Below, piece by piece: positions 21,853 through 33,485 of a stretch of 64,000 bases of DNA. Below the pieces are notes generated by a model, which saw nothing but the letters and a program-made list of their open reading frames with translations, made no database searches and had not been told where the DNA came from. A program made the position numbers and the translations under genes. Source of the stretch: Leuctra nigra (Eukaryota; Arthropoda; Insecta; Plecoptera; Leuctridae). The stretch is from the NCBI GenBank assembly GCA_934045905.1, contig OW203762.1, positions 5,208,001-5,272,000 on the forward strand. The letters run 5' to 3'. Each line of letters begins with the position of its first letter. Position 1 is the stretch's first letter.

Positions 21853-23554
21853 AAGAACACTGCAGACTGCTTGTGTACTAGCCTACATAGTCCGTTCAGA
21901 AACATCGCAAAGGACATGGAACAAATCCGAACAATATTTCGACCTGATTGCGCCAGAATGCATCCTAATCGACGTGTCTCCAGCCAAAATCTCAGTATCT
22001 AAACATTTTTGTACCACGAATGCAGTCGTCGTTGGGGTTTTTTAATAAAGGGTTTTCAGATTATTTTATGAACTGATAGAAAATGAAACAGTTATTTTAT
22101 GTTAGAAATCTTGAAAAGAGGAGTGCAGAAACAAAAGGGAAATGTTTGGTCACTTCATTGAACTGTGGGACCGAGGGGGCCTCAGGACTTTAGGGGCCCC
22201 AATATTCTTCACTTGACGTTCACGTTTAGTTGATTAAAACTAAATCTTGTACACTGCAAATATTTTTTCAGAGTACCAATCCAATATAAGTGACATAGGG
22301 TCATGTGAGTATGAATAATTAAATTTTCTCGGTAATCTAAAAGCCCACCCAAGTGAGATACTGAAATATTGTATGTTGTATCTCGCGGGGCGAGGAGGCC
22401 CTGAAATTCTAGTTCCACTGGCCACTTCTTGATAACACACATATTCTAGCATGCCATGTTGAAACTCACTTGTGTGGAAGTTTACCAAAGAGTCAAACTA
22501 AAGTGACGAGTGTGTGTTTCCTAACTTGCACTGAGACGGCTGGTGAGACGCGAAGCACGCCGCATGAGAGCCCCGAGCGACATCTCTGAACATTGATCGC
22601 AACTAACACCACGTGGGATGTCAGACATCACCGACACAAGAACAAATCACACTACACTTACTCACAGTAGATCACCAATCCAACCCAAAACAACTTCACA
22701 GTCACATTATTATTATCAACGCTTGATTTCTTGATCATGACAGGCTAAAACCCGTATCATTTTAAAAAAATGTACTAAAATCGAGACTAAAATGAATTTA
22801 AAAAAATACAAAAAAATAATATAGTAATTTTTCATTTTGAAAAATTTTCATATAAGTCGTGTATTTCATTTTTGTGTGTTTTAAATTGTTAGTTAGTGAG
22901 CATTTCATAACTGGACGCAATTATCAACTGTTTACCAACGTATTTTGCCGCACGGCGAGTGCAAAACTGAACTTTGGAGACAGCAAAGTCTTCGCAAGAA
23001 TATGTTCGCAAGACGCCGACTAAAACCCATCACTACACAGATGTCATGTCGCCGCTTCTTATCACAGCCTCTTGGAAGCACGGAGTGGAAGAACACCGAG
23101 TGACAGAGCTGCTGACCGCAAACACTGTAACACAACACAGTGTACTGGCCGCAACCACACTGTCACAGACACAGATAAGTCGTATCTGCCCGAGGCATTG
23201 CGCCCCGCTATGCGATATATCACGCCACTGATACGAGTCCAGCTGATAGATCCACACATCAGATGTCATTGCCAGTGAGTGCAGTAACACACCCAGGCGC
23301 GTAGGAATAAGGGGGGTCCCCCCTTCGATTCAATTCCCCTCTCTAAGCATGTTGAAGATAAAAATATCGCGTAGAAATAGACCAAAATTCATGCCTGAAT
23401 TACAACTTAATTAGGGGTTGTGCGCCCCGGACCCGCATATCACTGGGGGAGGGGGCCTACCCTGGCCCCCCATAGTCTTCGTAGCCCATTCTGTCTCCAT
23501 TTAGTTCCTACTTGTAATCCAGTCACTTTATGATTTGACCCCAAACTAATTATT
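21853..23554. other. Mixed stretch without recognised gene
   Basis: Includes GC-rich sequence at 22530-22620 and 23050-23280 and AT-rich sequence at 22750-22920. Several overlapping 65-85-codon frames between 22932 and 23290 lie on both strands with no recognisable domain. At about 23293 TAACACACCCAGGCGCGTAGGAA resembles a direct copy at about 24924, on the other side of the following foldback element. Confidence 0.45.
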
Positions 23555-24866
23555 TCTAAAAATGTTTTTTGGCAATATTATTGTAATATTGTAATATTGT
23601 AATTGTAATATTATAACTCATCAACAAAAGTTTACCAACTTTTTTATCAAGTGTTTTGTCAAAATCACCATTTAATTTTTCACTTGAAAATGTAAGGAAA
23701 TTTTTACTTTCAATATTTTTTATTTTTATTGCAATGTTTTGTGCAACTCAAAAAAAATAATCAGCTTGATCGCATTCATTGTTATCCAATCATATTCATT
23801 AAAATACAAAAACATCAATTGTATTAAAACTACTCTAGTCAAGTCGTTATTTAAGTTATCGACTTCATTTTTGCACTGAAATATTCCTCACTTGATACAC
23901 TATAACATATAAAAAGTTTTTAATGCCATTTTTCCTTACAACATTTTCTACTTACATTGACAAAAATTTTGATTCCACATTCATTTTGAGATTTAAAGCA
24001 CATGCTAATTAAAAATAACAATAAAAAATACCTATTTTGATCCGTTAAATACAGTTAACAAATGAAAAAAATATATACATTTTTGAGCAGCCATTTTGTT
24101 TTTACAGATAATTTTGTGAAAATCACGTATTAATTTTTATTCTAATAATGTTTGAATTTCCGGTTAATTTATTACGTAATTAATTATTGTTGGAAATATA
24201 GAGAATCGAGAAAAAATAATTGTCGCCATTGCTTTTGTTATTTGGCAGGTAATTTCCTTTTTGCAAATAACATCAAATAAATCAAAAGGGCTCTAAAACG
24301 ACAGCCATTTGTGCTATTGGCACAAAACTTTCAGAAATTGTGCATCACGTGGTGCATTATGACATATTAAAAATTTACCAAAATCTAAAGATTGTGAAAA
24401 AATACTATTGACTAAAGAAGGTCGTTTTAAAAATATGATAATTATTAATGTTTTCCAAATTTTACTGCATATTTTTAAAAACCGATATAACTGCGACGCT
24501 TTTAATAAATGACATTTTATTATGGTCCACCTAAGCAACTTTATGAACGAAAGTTTACCAATTTTTAGGCAGCCATTTTGATTTTTTTGATTGATGTTTA
24601 AAATTGATGTTTTTGTATTTAAATGAATATGATTGGATAATAATGAATGCGATCAAGCTGATTATTTTTTGGAGTTGCACAAAACATTGCAAAAATAAAA
24701 TTAAAAAAATGAAAGTAAAAATTTCTTTCACATTTTCAAGGGAAAAATTAAATGGTGATTTTGACAAAACACTTGATAAAAACAAAATGGCGGCCCAAAA
24801 TTTGGTAAACTTTCGTTGATGAGTTATGTGGGTAGACCTCAATAATATTGTCAAAAAACATTTTTA
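23555..24866. mobile_element. Foldback/MITE-like element with ~270-bp inverted arms
   Basis: The left arm (about 23555-23825) and right arm (about 24597-24866) are inverted copies with scattered mismatches. Shared blocks include AACTCATCAACRAAAGTTTA, TATCAAGTGTTTTGTC, AAATCACCATTTAATTTTTC, GCAATGTTTTGTGCAACTC and AATCAGCTTGATCGCATTCA. The left arm carries a short (TAATATTG)-type expansion. The ~770-bp centre is AT-rich without a frame of note. A clear TSD was not found because the arms fade into the flanks, so the outer limits are approximate. Confidence 0.8.
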
Positions 24867-24883
24867 TAAACTTGGATGGACCC

Positions 24884-26700
24884 TTTTTTTCAGTAAAATG
24901 GAGTATTGCCTGATGTGAAGATAACACAACCAGGCGTATAGGAAGGGAGGCTAAAACAGTATGACCCCCTCTCCAAATGCATTATAAAAAATAGATTTAG
25001 CTTTACAGAATCACTTTTATTCAACTGTAATTCAAAAAATGGCCTGCGGACAGGGCCTTGTTTGATTCAGTTTGTGTATTTTAGGCCCCCAGAATCACTA
25101 AATCGTTTAAATTCTAAACACCGCCCTGCGGGGCTAAAACTGAGGTGTTTATGCCTAATGTAATCAGTCCCAGAATCAGTAATCAGATTCATCCTAGATC
25201 ACTTTTCAATTGTTTATAAATTCGAAGAAACGCCCTGCTGGGCCAATATTATGGGTTTGAACGCCATGATAACCTAACACTGAAGGGGGGTGCCTCTGAG
25301 TGTATCTGTAATTTTTTGTATCGCTAGATTTTAACAAAAAAACTTTTTTCTGGTAGACATACGGACATTTATCAGGAAAAATTTGAAAACAATACCAACG
25401 TTTGCTATTTTAAAAGTTATTAACCAATTCGAAATGATTTTCCTATACCTCCCATGTTAAAGTTTTGTTCATTCTCAAAATACATCAAAATGAAAATTCA
25501 TTATTGGGCGGGAGTTGCAAACTACAGGACAATTTTTATATTTCAATATAGTTGAACTTTTGTAAAAAGATTTTTGAAATGTTAATTTCAAATATAAATA
25601 AATATTATTAAATGATACGTTCTAGTTGAGTACTTCCAAAGAGAACGGATAAAATTAAAAAGACATAAAACACTTTCGGCCACTTCTCTACCATCACGCC
25701 CCCTGCGGAGGAATCGTCCTCCTCTTGAACCAAGAGTAGGTATTTATCTTCACACTGATCATTATCTAATGTTTATATCGCACAGTATCATGATCAGATC
25801 GTATCAAGTCATTCACGAAGTAAATAGACATTCAGATTCAAGGGCAGATTATTTGATTCCCACAACAATGAAAAATTGAAATTCTAATGCGACTTGATAA
25901 TCATCATTGATAGTTCAATAATTTTCTGGCAAATATAGGACTATTTTCTTCTTTTTTTTATAAAGGTGTGAAACTTAAGTTACGTGAACCATTTTACTTG
26001 TACAAAACGACCCTTAAAACGTGTTACCTGTTGCCAAATATAGTAATTTCGTTATAATAGAGTGTAGACACATACTATCTTCTTTATTTTTCTCTCCAGA
26101 CAAATTTAAAATTTCTAATTTTGATTCATGATAAAAGCACACAACAAATATTATCAAAAGTAATTTGTTGGAGCATCTTACAAATAAATGTTGTGTACTC
26201 ACGAACCGAAAAGATGCGGATTGATCTTGAACCAGCTCGATGTGCGCGTCACTTGCGATGCGTCTGAACGAGAATACCGCGGAAGTGAGCGGACAGCCGC
26301 GACAAGGGAGGGTCGACTCTGCCGATCCTCTAAGAGGGTGGAAGCGACTCCACTTCCACGCGGGCTGACGGGATCGTCATGGAAGTGGTCAATATCAATC
26401 CGCAAACACAACGCAGTTCTGCATTCGCAAGTTCAAACCAAAAGCAAGGGTGGGCAAAACTACATCATTTCAGTCATTACAAAACAGTAATTTATAACAT
26501 GAAAATTAGAAACAGAACAAAGTGTTTTTCCAAACAAGATTACTCGAGAAGAAATTAATGAGGAAGCAGACAGGGCTCCCATTCTTATGAAAGAAATTGG
26601 ATAGGAAATAAATGTTGGACATAAAATCAAAATGAATGTCCTCAGCTTCATTAAAGACACTAGGTACAAAAGTGTAAATTCGAAAATAAGAGGCTAACAT
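24884..26700. other. Stretch with CCCTGCGGGG-type words, otherwise unassigned
   Basis: Between 25025 and 25250 the words GGCCTGCGGACAGGGCC, CGCCCTGCGGGGC and CGCCCTGCTGGGC occur at roughly 100-bp spacing in otherwise AT-rich DNA, suggesting a decayed repeat. A 100-codon plus frame at 26188-26490 lies over a short GC-rich patch and has no recognisable motif. Confidence 0.45.
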
Positions 26701-26939
26701 GTGTCATTCATGGGCGACCAGAGAGGGAGGGGCAAGGGGGAGCTTAACACTCCCCTCCCCCCTCCCCGGAATTCCCTATGCAGACAAATTAAGTGTAAAT
26801 ATTGCTCAAATTGGAACAAAACACAATGTGTGGGTTTCTTTCCTGTTTTCAAAACGAGTACTCGGAATGCGGACCCCCCCCCCCCCCCCCCCAATCCCAC
26901 TCCACGGGCCGAAATCCTGCGGACGCCCATGGTGTCATT
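26701..26939. mobile_element. 223-bp non-autonomous element with 8-bp target duplication
   Basis: The element 26709-26931 begins CATGGGCG and ends CGCCCATG. The 8-bp GTGTCATT occurs directly before (26701-26708) and directly after (26932-26939), an exact TSD. An 8-bp TSD is typical of hAT elements; the terminal bases are not the usual CAGNG, so superfamily is inferred from TSD length only. The interior carries C/G-rich sequence and a 19-C tract at 26874-26892. Several overlapping proline-rich frames are by-products. Confidence 0.85.
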
Positions 26940-27728
26940 GAAAAACTTTTAGAGTCTCACCATTTTAATAAGTCCTATATTTTCATCTTGTTTTCTAATT
27001 CCATCTCGGGCGCAGAGGGATGCGTCTCGTACCTGATGTAATATCAAGGTCTGTCACCAGTGGCGGCTCGTCCATAAGGGCATGTGGGGCACTGCCCCGG
27101 CTGCATTTTCTCCCTCAATGCTCATATTTAATTGATGTAATAATGTTTTGTATATTTATTAAATATTATGCATTGTTTTTAACGATGTCAATATGTTTTT
27201 AATTATTATGCCGGTTTGATTAACTACTGGGTACGTACTTCGTAATTTGTAGTGTTTGCCGCTCTATTGCGCGCGCATCTTAGGGCAGATTCTCGTTGCC
27301 CTGCATTTAACTCCATGTTAGGACTGTGGTAGTAGTAACTATTCAGAAAGCGCTCCCTGGGAGAATCGCCGTTCAACAACATTGACGCCCCATCAAATGT
27401 TTTTACACGGTCTTATTCAGTTGACCACGTGATTCCCAGCGAGGACGTAGGCGTGTCGAGACTGACGAGCCCTCTTCACACATGCCATTTGTCATCATAT
27501 GTGTGTATGCATTTAAAATAGAAAATTCGCCTAACATATTGTTTGTAATTGCGATTAGATGGCAAAACTAAACCAATAATACACAAATACTGTGGAATAA
27601 TTGATTTGTGTATTGCAATGGAAAAAGTGGAAATCGAATGCAAAACCAGTCAATCTGAAATGTTTATCGTGTGAACTTGGTCGTCGTCTAGCACAAAACG
27701 ATGACGCAATGTAAAACGCTAGGTTTAG

Positions 27729-28245
27729 TTAAGCTGGGTCCACATAGGCCGTTTTTCCGTTTTACGTTTTCCGTTTTTCTCTCTTGACCAATCACAAACC
27801 TGCCGCACGCGGATTTTATCCTCGCCGCGCCGCATAAACTTCAACGAGGATTTTAAAAAAAGACGTGCGGCGGAAGTGACGTAAAACTTTTAACACCCAA
27901 TCACGCGCGACTACGTCACATGATCAAATAACATGGCCGATCTGACACTAGATACATTATTTTAAAATTACATACCTGTGAAGAATATTAGTCCATCTAA
28001 TTACTCACAAACTGTCACTGACAGATAAAAATAATGTTGAATGCACTTTCTCGTTTTCCACGGCCTCCTGACATCTCAAAAGTAAAGTTTAAAGAAGGTG
28101 GGGATCAAGGTGCTTACAAACGTTTTTGTAGAATACGCAAAACGCAAAACGCTCTATGTGGACAGTCCTACCAAAAACGGAGATGTTCAATGAGTAAAAA
28201 CGGAAAACGCAAAACGGAAAAACGGTCTATGTGGACCCAGCTTTA
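27729..28245. mobile_element. PIF/Harbinger-like MITE, 511 bp
   Basis: The element 27732-28242 has inverted termini starting AGCTGGGTCCACATAG, with similarity extending about 45 bp through CCGTTTTTCCGTTTT and CGTTTTCCGTTTTT. The trinucleotide TTA flanks both ends (27729-27731 and 28243-28245), as expected for PIF/Harbinger insertion. The interior contains an attracting CCAAT-like word, GAAGTGACGTAA and TACGTCAC, which are CRE-like. The 70-codon frame at 28034-28246 runs into the terminal repeat and is not called. Confidence 0.8.
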
Positions 28246-28513
28246 GAGTTTCATCAGTGTATTGCGTGGTTCTGTTTAGTAGCTGACAGTGGACTATAGC
28301 AAGTGTTCATCGATATTTGATCGTGAAGTGTTTTGTTCTAGAAGTAATATGATCTTGGATTACTATAAACAATGCTAATATAATGTAGTTAGTGTCGAAG
28401 AACCTCCGAATGGATTTCACAGAGTAGCGAATAGAGTACCAAGGTAAGATTGAGAGATATATTATCTAATGATACCACAATGAAATAGTTCGTATAATGT
28501 ATGGTAGTTTTTA

Positions 28514-28925
28514 TCCCCATAAAAAACACTTCGTGTAAAAATAACAGCCGAGCCAAGTCTCTTCAACTAAAAAAAAATATGAAATCTAAAAATTCTGCAC
28601 TGAAAAGTAGTGATATCAAAAAATGAGCCAAGTAAAAACTTTATTTGAAAATCAAAAAATACTTGGCGCATCGTGTATATAAATAGCTTGGAAGTATATG
28701 CCAATTATAAAATATACATCAAATATACATACATATACATAGTATACCTATAATGCCCAGAAAAACGATGCGCCAAGTATTTTTTGATTTTCAAATAAAG
28801 TTTTTACTTGGCTCATTTTTTGATATCACTACTTTTCAGTGCAGAATTTTTAGATTTCATATTTTTTTTTAGTTGAAGAGACTTGGCTTGGCTGTTATTT
28901 TTACACGAAGTGTTTTTTATGGGGA
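28514..28925. repeat. Giant near-perfect hairpin: 161-bp arms, 90-nt loop
   Basis: Bases 28514-28674 and 28765-28925 are reverse complements with one mismatch in 161 positions that I can find, and that mismatch would be a G:U pair in a plus-strand transcript. The loop begins with TATATAAATAG, a TATA-box-like word. The arms carry no frame of note. It could be a young foldback MITE or a source of long double-stranded RNA. I find no certain TSD. Confidence 0.93.
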
Positions 28926-28959
28926 TTTCACTCCTTTTTTTAGTTTATTCTTACAACTT

Positions 28960-29935
28960 GTGACAATCGAATCAACAATTACTAAATCCTTTTAAAAAAT
29001 CACCCTTTACAATTTGGTTATTCTCATGAAGAATAGCAAAGGTTTCATTCCAATCGGTCAACCCAGTTCCGAGATATGGCAACACTTCGGGTTTCAAAAT
29101 GGCTGCTGAACTTTCTGCACTGCCACATAGAATTTATAACTATCAATGATGTGCATCATTTTAAGCATTCTGAATATGTATTTATTGTATAGGTGGGGAT
29201 TACAATAATTTATAAATTTGAATGACTTCATTTCCGGTCTCATAAATAGGAAAATTCTAGTTTGACTGTTCCCATTCCATAGAGATGGCCTTCCGAATCG
29301 TTTCGCGCTAGTTTCATACCGATCAGTCAACCAATTTTCAAGATATGACGTTACTTTCGGTTTCAAAATGGCTGCTGAAATCACTGACCCCTTGTATTAT
29401 AATTTAAACATGATTACATTTTATTATAAGCTATCTCTAATAGTATATTTATTGCATCAAAATGTAAATTTGTGAGATTTTTAAAATGTGTGACGTCATT
29501 TCCGGTTTCGGTATGCGAAACTGCAAATATTATTGATGATAATACATAAAGTTGACCGTCTAAATTGTTTGGCGCTGGTTTCGTTCAAATCTATTTAGCC
29601 GTTATTGAGATATGATGTCACTTCCGGTTTCAAAATGGCGGCTTCCGGTTGTTTTTATAACAAGTCAAATGAGATATCAAAAGTACATACGTTACATAAA
29701 TATCAAAATAATCGGATCAAATTTGTTGCCGAAATGCCAATCGATGTATTTCAAATTTCATGACGTCATTTCCGGTTTCGTTAACATAAATTTTAGTCTG
29801 TTGCTATTGATAATCCATATAGTTGACCGTCCGAATCGTTTGGCGCTATTTTAGTTCCAATCGGTTTAGCCGTTGTCGAGATATGATGTCACTTCCGTTT
29901 TCAAAATGGTGGTACAAAAAAATTCATGGGGGCGA
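28960..29935 (+). repeat. Degenerate ~270-bp tandem repeat, 4 units
   Basis: A GAGATATG...ACTTCCGGTTTCAAAATGG block recurs near 29072, 29339, 29610 and 29880 (spacings 267, 271, 270). Each unit also has a CCAATCGGTNNACC-like block and a TTTCCGGT block about 110-160 bp away. The units have diverged considerably. A (CTA)n run follows at about 30040-30057. Confidence 0.8.
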
Positions 29936-30710
29936 GGGCAAATCAGACGCCAAAAGTGCACACGTAGTAAATATTTGAGATCGATCGATTCAGCCGTTTA
30001 GGCTGTGGCCTTGTTACCGGATTTGAATTCCAGGAGACTACTACTACTAATACTACTATGATTAAAACCGCCCTAAAACACGGTTTTCACGGCCCTCTAG
30101 CTCGCAAAGGCCGTAACCTATTGTTCCCAAATTTGGTATATGTTGTAGGGTGGGCCATAGCTCGAAATTAAGATATTTCGCAACAATGTGAGATTTCTCA
30201 ATTTTGAGATCCAGTAGGCCGAAAATGCCACTTTGATGCTTACAGTAAAAGTGGGTTTGCTCCAGCCTTTATATGAGAGTGTGCGCGCGCCGTACGACTT
30301 GGCTGGCGTGGAGCGACCGCTCCACTAGATCAGCAGCGTGGAAAATAGCATAAAAATCATAAAATTACTCAAAATAATTCCGTGACAATCATATCGTACT
30401 GCGCATAGGAGCACCAAATATCGGATCCCAGCACGCCTTGATTTAGATGGAACGTATACATCTAAAATTGTGTGCCCCACCTAACTTGAATGTCACGAGC
30501 CGCCACTGATGTCACTCATCGCCCACGCAAGACTTGTTCAAAGCGCCACACTGCGCTAGACGTCATTGTTTGAAGTCACATTCGAGAAGCAGTCGAGTGT
30601 GAAATCAAAGAGTCGCGTCGCGTCAAACAGAACAGAGAGGGCGCCGATGTCAAGCAATTAGACGGCAATCAGAGGACCCGGGTTCAGAAGACTTCGTACA
30701 CACCGGGACG

Positions 30711-31740
30711 AGTTCGTGGGTGTCAGGGGCGCGTGTACGTGGGTGTCAGGGGCGGGTGTACGTGGGTGTCAGGGGCGCGTGTACGTGGGTGTCAGGGGCG
30801 CGTGTACGTGGGTGTCAGGGGCGCGAGTACGTGGGTGTCAGGGCGCGTGTACGTGGGTAACATGGGCGCGTGTACGTGGGTGTCAGGGGCGCATGTTCGT
30901 GGGTGTCAGGGGCGCGTAAACGTGGGTGTCAGGGGCGCGTGTACGTGGGTAACATGGGCGCGTGTACGTGGGTGTCAGGGGCGCGTGTACGTGGGTGTCA
31001 GGGGCGCGTGTACGTGGGTGTCATGGGCGCGTGTACGTGGGTGTCAGGGGCGCGTGTACGTGGGTGTCAGGGGCGCGTGTACGTGGGTGTCAGGGGCGCG
31101 TGTACGTGGGTGTCAGGGGCGCGTGTACGTGGGTGTCAGGGGCGCGTGTACGTGGGTGTCAGGGGCGCGTGTACGTGGGTGTCAGGGGCGCGAGTACGTG
31201 GGTGTCAGGGGCGCGTGTACGTGGGTGTCAGGGGCGCGTGTACGTGGGTGTCAGGGGCGCGAGTACGTGGGTGTCAGGGGCGCGAGTACGTGGGTGTCAG
31301 GGGCGCGTGTACGTGGGTGTCAGGGGCGCGTGTACGTGGGTGTCAGGGGCGCGAGTACGTGGGTGTCAGGGGCGCGTGTACGTGGGTGTCAGGGGCGCGA
31401 GTACGTGGGTGTCAGGGGCGCGTGTACGTGGGTGTCATGAGCGCGTGTACGTGGGTGTCAGGGGCGCGTGTACGTGGGTGTCAGGGGTGCGTGTACGTGG
31501 GTAACATGGGCGCGTGTACGTGGGTGTCAGGGGCGCGTGTACGTGGGTGTCAGGGGCGCGTGTACGTGGGTGTCAGGGGTGCGTGTACGTGGGTGTCAGG
31601 GGCGCGTGTACGTGGGTGTCAGGGCGCGTGTACGTGGGTAACATGGGCGCGTGTACGTGGGTGTCATGGGCGCGTGTACGTGGGTAACATGGGCGCGTGT
31701 ACGTGGGTGTCAGGGGCGCGAGTACGTGGGTGTCAGGGGC
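30711..31740. repeat. 23-bp minisatellite, about 45 copies
   Basis: The unit GTGTACGTGGGTGTCAGGGG plus CGC is repeated over about 1,030 bp, with GTGGGTAACATGGGCGC as a recurring variant. Since 23 is not a multiple of three, each plus frame cycles through three repeat phases; the lack of stops in all three makes the long overlapping plus frames (up to 324 codons) seen here. G-rich on the plus strand and CpG-rich. Confidence 0.95.
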
Positions 31741-31744
31741 AGGG

Positions 31745-31912
31745 TATCGAACTCGAACCTGAACCCGAACCCGTAACCCGAAAAAAAACGTATTTTTTTG
31801 TGAACCTGAACCCGAACCCGAACCCGTATTACTTTTTTGTCTGAACCCGAACCCGAACCCTTATAAATAATATTTGTGAACCCGAACCTGAAACTGAACC
31901 CATATTTTTTAG
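31745..31912. repeat. Degenerate (GAACCC)n simple repeat
   Basis: Short clusters of GAACCC, GAACCT and AACCCG separated by A/T-rich spacers, in four blocks directly following the 23-bp array. The hexamer resembles telomere-type repeats but is not the canonical TTAGG or TTAGGG. Confidence 0.85.
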
Positions 31913-33355
31913 GGTTTTTTATGGGTTTTCAAATAAAACATAATAAATTTTATATTTAACAATTTGAATAAAAATGTTAAATTCATATTTCATTTTCAAA
32001 GTATACAACTTACAGTATATTTTAGGTATATTTTATTTTATATTTAGAAATATTTTTTATGTGAGGATAAGAAAACATGAATATAATAAGCATGAGTCCC
32101 CACGCCAAATAACCTAATCAAATAGTTTTGTCTTGAGTCTCCGCTCTGAATTTTGAAATGGGGAAGAAGGAAAGTAGTATTATTCGAGATATTTTTAACA
32201 TTAATTATTATAAAAAGACTTTGTCTTATTTTCGACTTTACGAGGTGGGTTCCAGCCCTTTCCCCATGCTTATAACCTACACTAAAAATAGTTTTCAATC
32301 TTAATGTAACTCGTGGCCTATATAGTCCCAAATTCGTTTTAGTAGGGAGCAAAATGAAAAATCTTCCTGCGGGGCAAACTGGATGTATGAAACATTACAT
32401 GAAATGACTAGAATTCCTTTTAAAAATATGATTTTTATAATGAATATGATGTGTTTAATTTCCTAACACCGGCTGGTTCAAAATGTATCAAAATTGCACA
32501 CAAATTAACGACAAGGAATAATTATATTTTCTGAATAGGTAGTAGCTCTGTATTGGCTACTCGAATTTTTTTAGTGGATATATAACTAAGATATACATAA
32601 CTCAGCAAAGGACAAGCAATTTTTTGTGACTACCAATTTTTTTTAGAAAATCAAAACGCCTTTACAAATCATATGCCAAAAAACGCGTAAATTCAGTACG
32701 TAGAAATATGCGTATGTAGAAATTACAGTCTGGCCAAAATTACAATGAAGAAAAACTGAGATTTGGGCTTATATTTGGCTTTCATTTTGATTTTGATTTT
32801 ACGCTTTTTTCAGATATATTATTAACAATTGTGTGCAATAAAGCAATAAAAAAAGTAATTTAAAAAAATTTCAACGCATTGAATATTTTTATGAAAATTC
32901 TCATGAAAATTTTCAAAAAAAATTTTTTTCAGAAAATTGCTATCACTACTCAGGGGTTACTACACTACACTACACTACACTACACCATCAAACATCACTA
33001 CCCCGTAGAACTAGTCGAACCACAGTGTAACCATAGTTAATGGTGTAAATTCTAAATAAATTGTACCAAGCAGGTATTCATTTAAAAAATTTACAATACG
33101 ATAACTATATAACCCGTACTGATATTTATATAGGCACTCAATTTCGTTTTACTTTTATTAAATATTGAAATATTGAACTGTTTTCGACTGAAACCCCATA
33201 AAAACGCGTCAAAATAAATATTGTGCTTCAATATGTTATTCAATGTCCTTAGCCCCAGTCGTTGCATCGCTGGTCCCCCCCCCCCCCCCCCCCTACCATG
33301 GTTTTTACAACAAATAGTATCCATGTTGATACCAAACACTTCTGCAACACAGCAC
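31913..33355. other. AT-rich stretch with (TACAC)n and poly-C
   Basis: Contains a (TACAC)n run at 32959-32991 and a 19-C tract at 33275-33293. No gene is recognised; the minus frames at 32044-32352 and 33091-33339 have no known motif, and the latter includes the glycine run of the poly-C tract. Confidence 0.55.
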
Positions 33356-33359
33356 AGCT

Positions 33360-33485
33360 CTCGCCAGTCACTGACGTCATTTTCTCGTTAAATATTAGTG
33401 CGCCGTTAATTTAATGACAACAAATAGAAACCTGACGTGACTTCCGTTGCCGTCCACTTTCTGCCGTTTCTTTGCTCAGTTCAAC
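33360..33485 (+). promoter_or_regulatory. Promoter-like region with CRE and ETS-type sites
   Basis: A perfect CRE palindrome TGACGTCA lies at 33372-33379. A second TGACGTGACTTCCG at about 33434-33447 combines a CRE half with an ETS-type ACTTCCG (CGGAAGT on the other strand). The pyrimidine-rich CCACTTTCTGCCGTTTCTTT just before the ATG is the kind of context seen at housekeeping transcription starts. There is no TATA box. The arrangement next to a start codon and donor site makes this the most gene-like spot in the window. Confidence 0.4.

Larger units (their letters stand above)
27058..30508. mobile_element. hAT-like TIR pair enclosing 3.45 kb of nested repeats
   Basis: CAGTGGCGGCTCGT at 27058-27071 is matched by its exact reverse complement at 30495-30508. 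Just inside, both ends share a GTGGGGCAC word. TGTCAC lies immediately outside the left end (27052-27057) and one base outside the right end (30510-30515), an imperfect sign of a TSD. CAGTGGCGG-type termini are common in animal hAT elements. No transposase frame remains. The interior holds a Harbinger-like MITE, a large hairpin and a ~270-bp tandem repeat. Confidence 0.65.

Noticed and set aside
30716..31844. Long plus frames (up to 324 codons) in the 23-bp array
   Set aside because: All three plus frames are open together, as expected for a stop-free 23-bp repeat.
31745..31912. Telomere
   Set aside because: The repeat is GAACCC with A/T spacers, not TTAGG or TTAGGG, and is internal.
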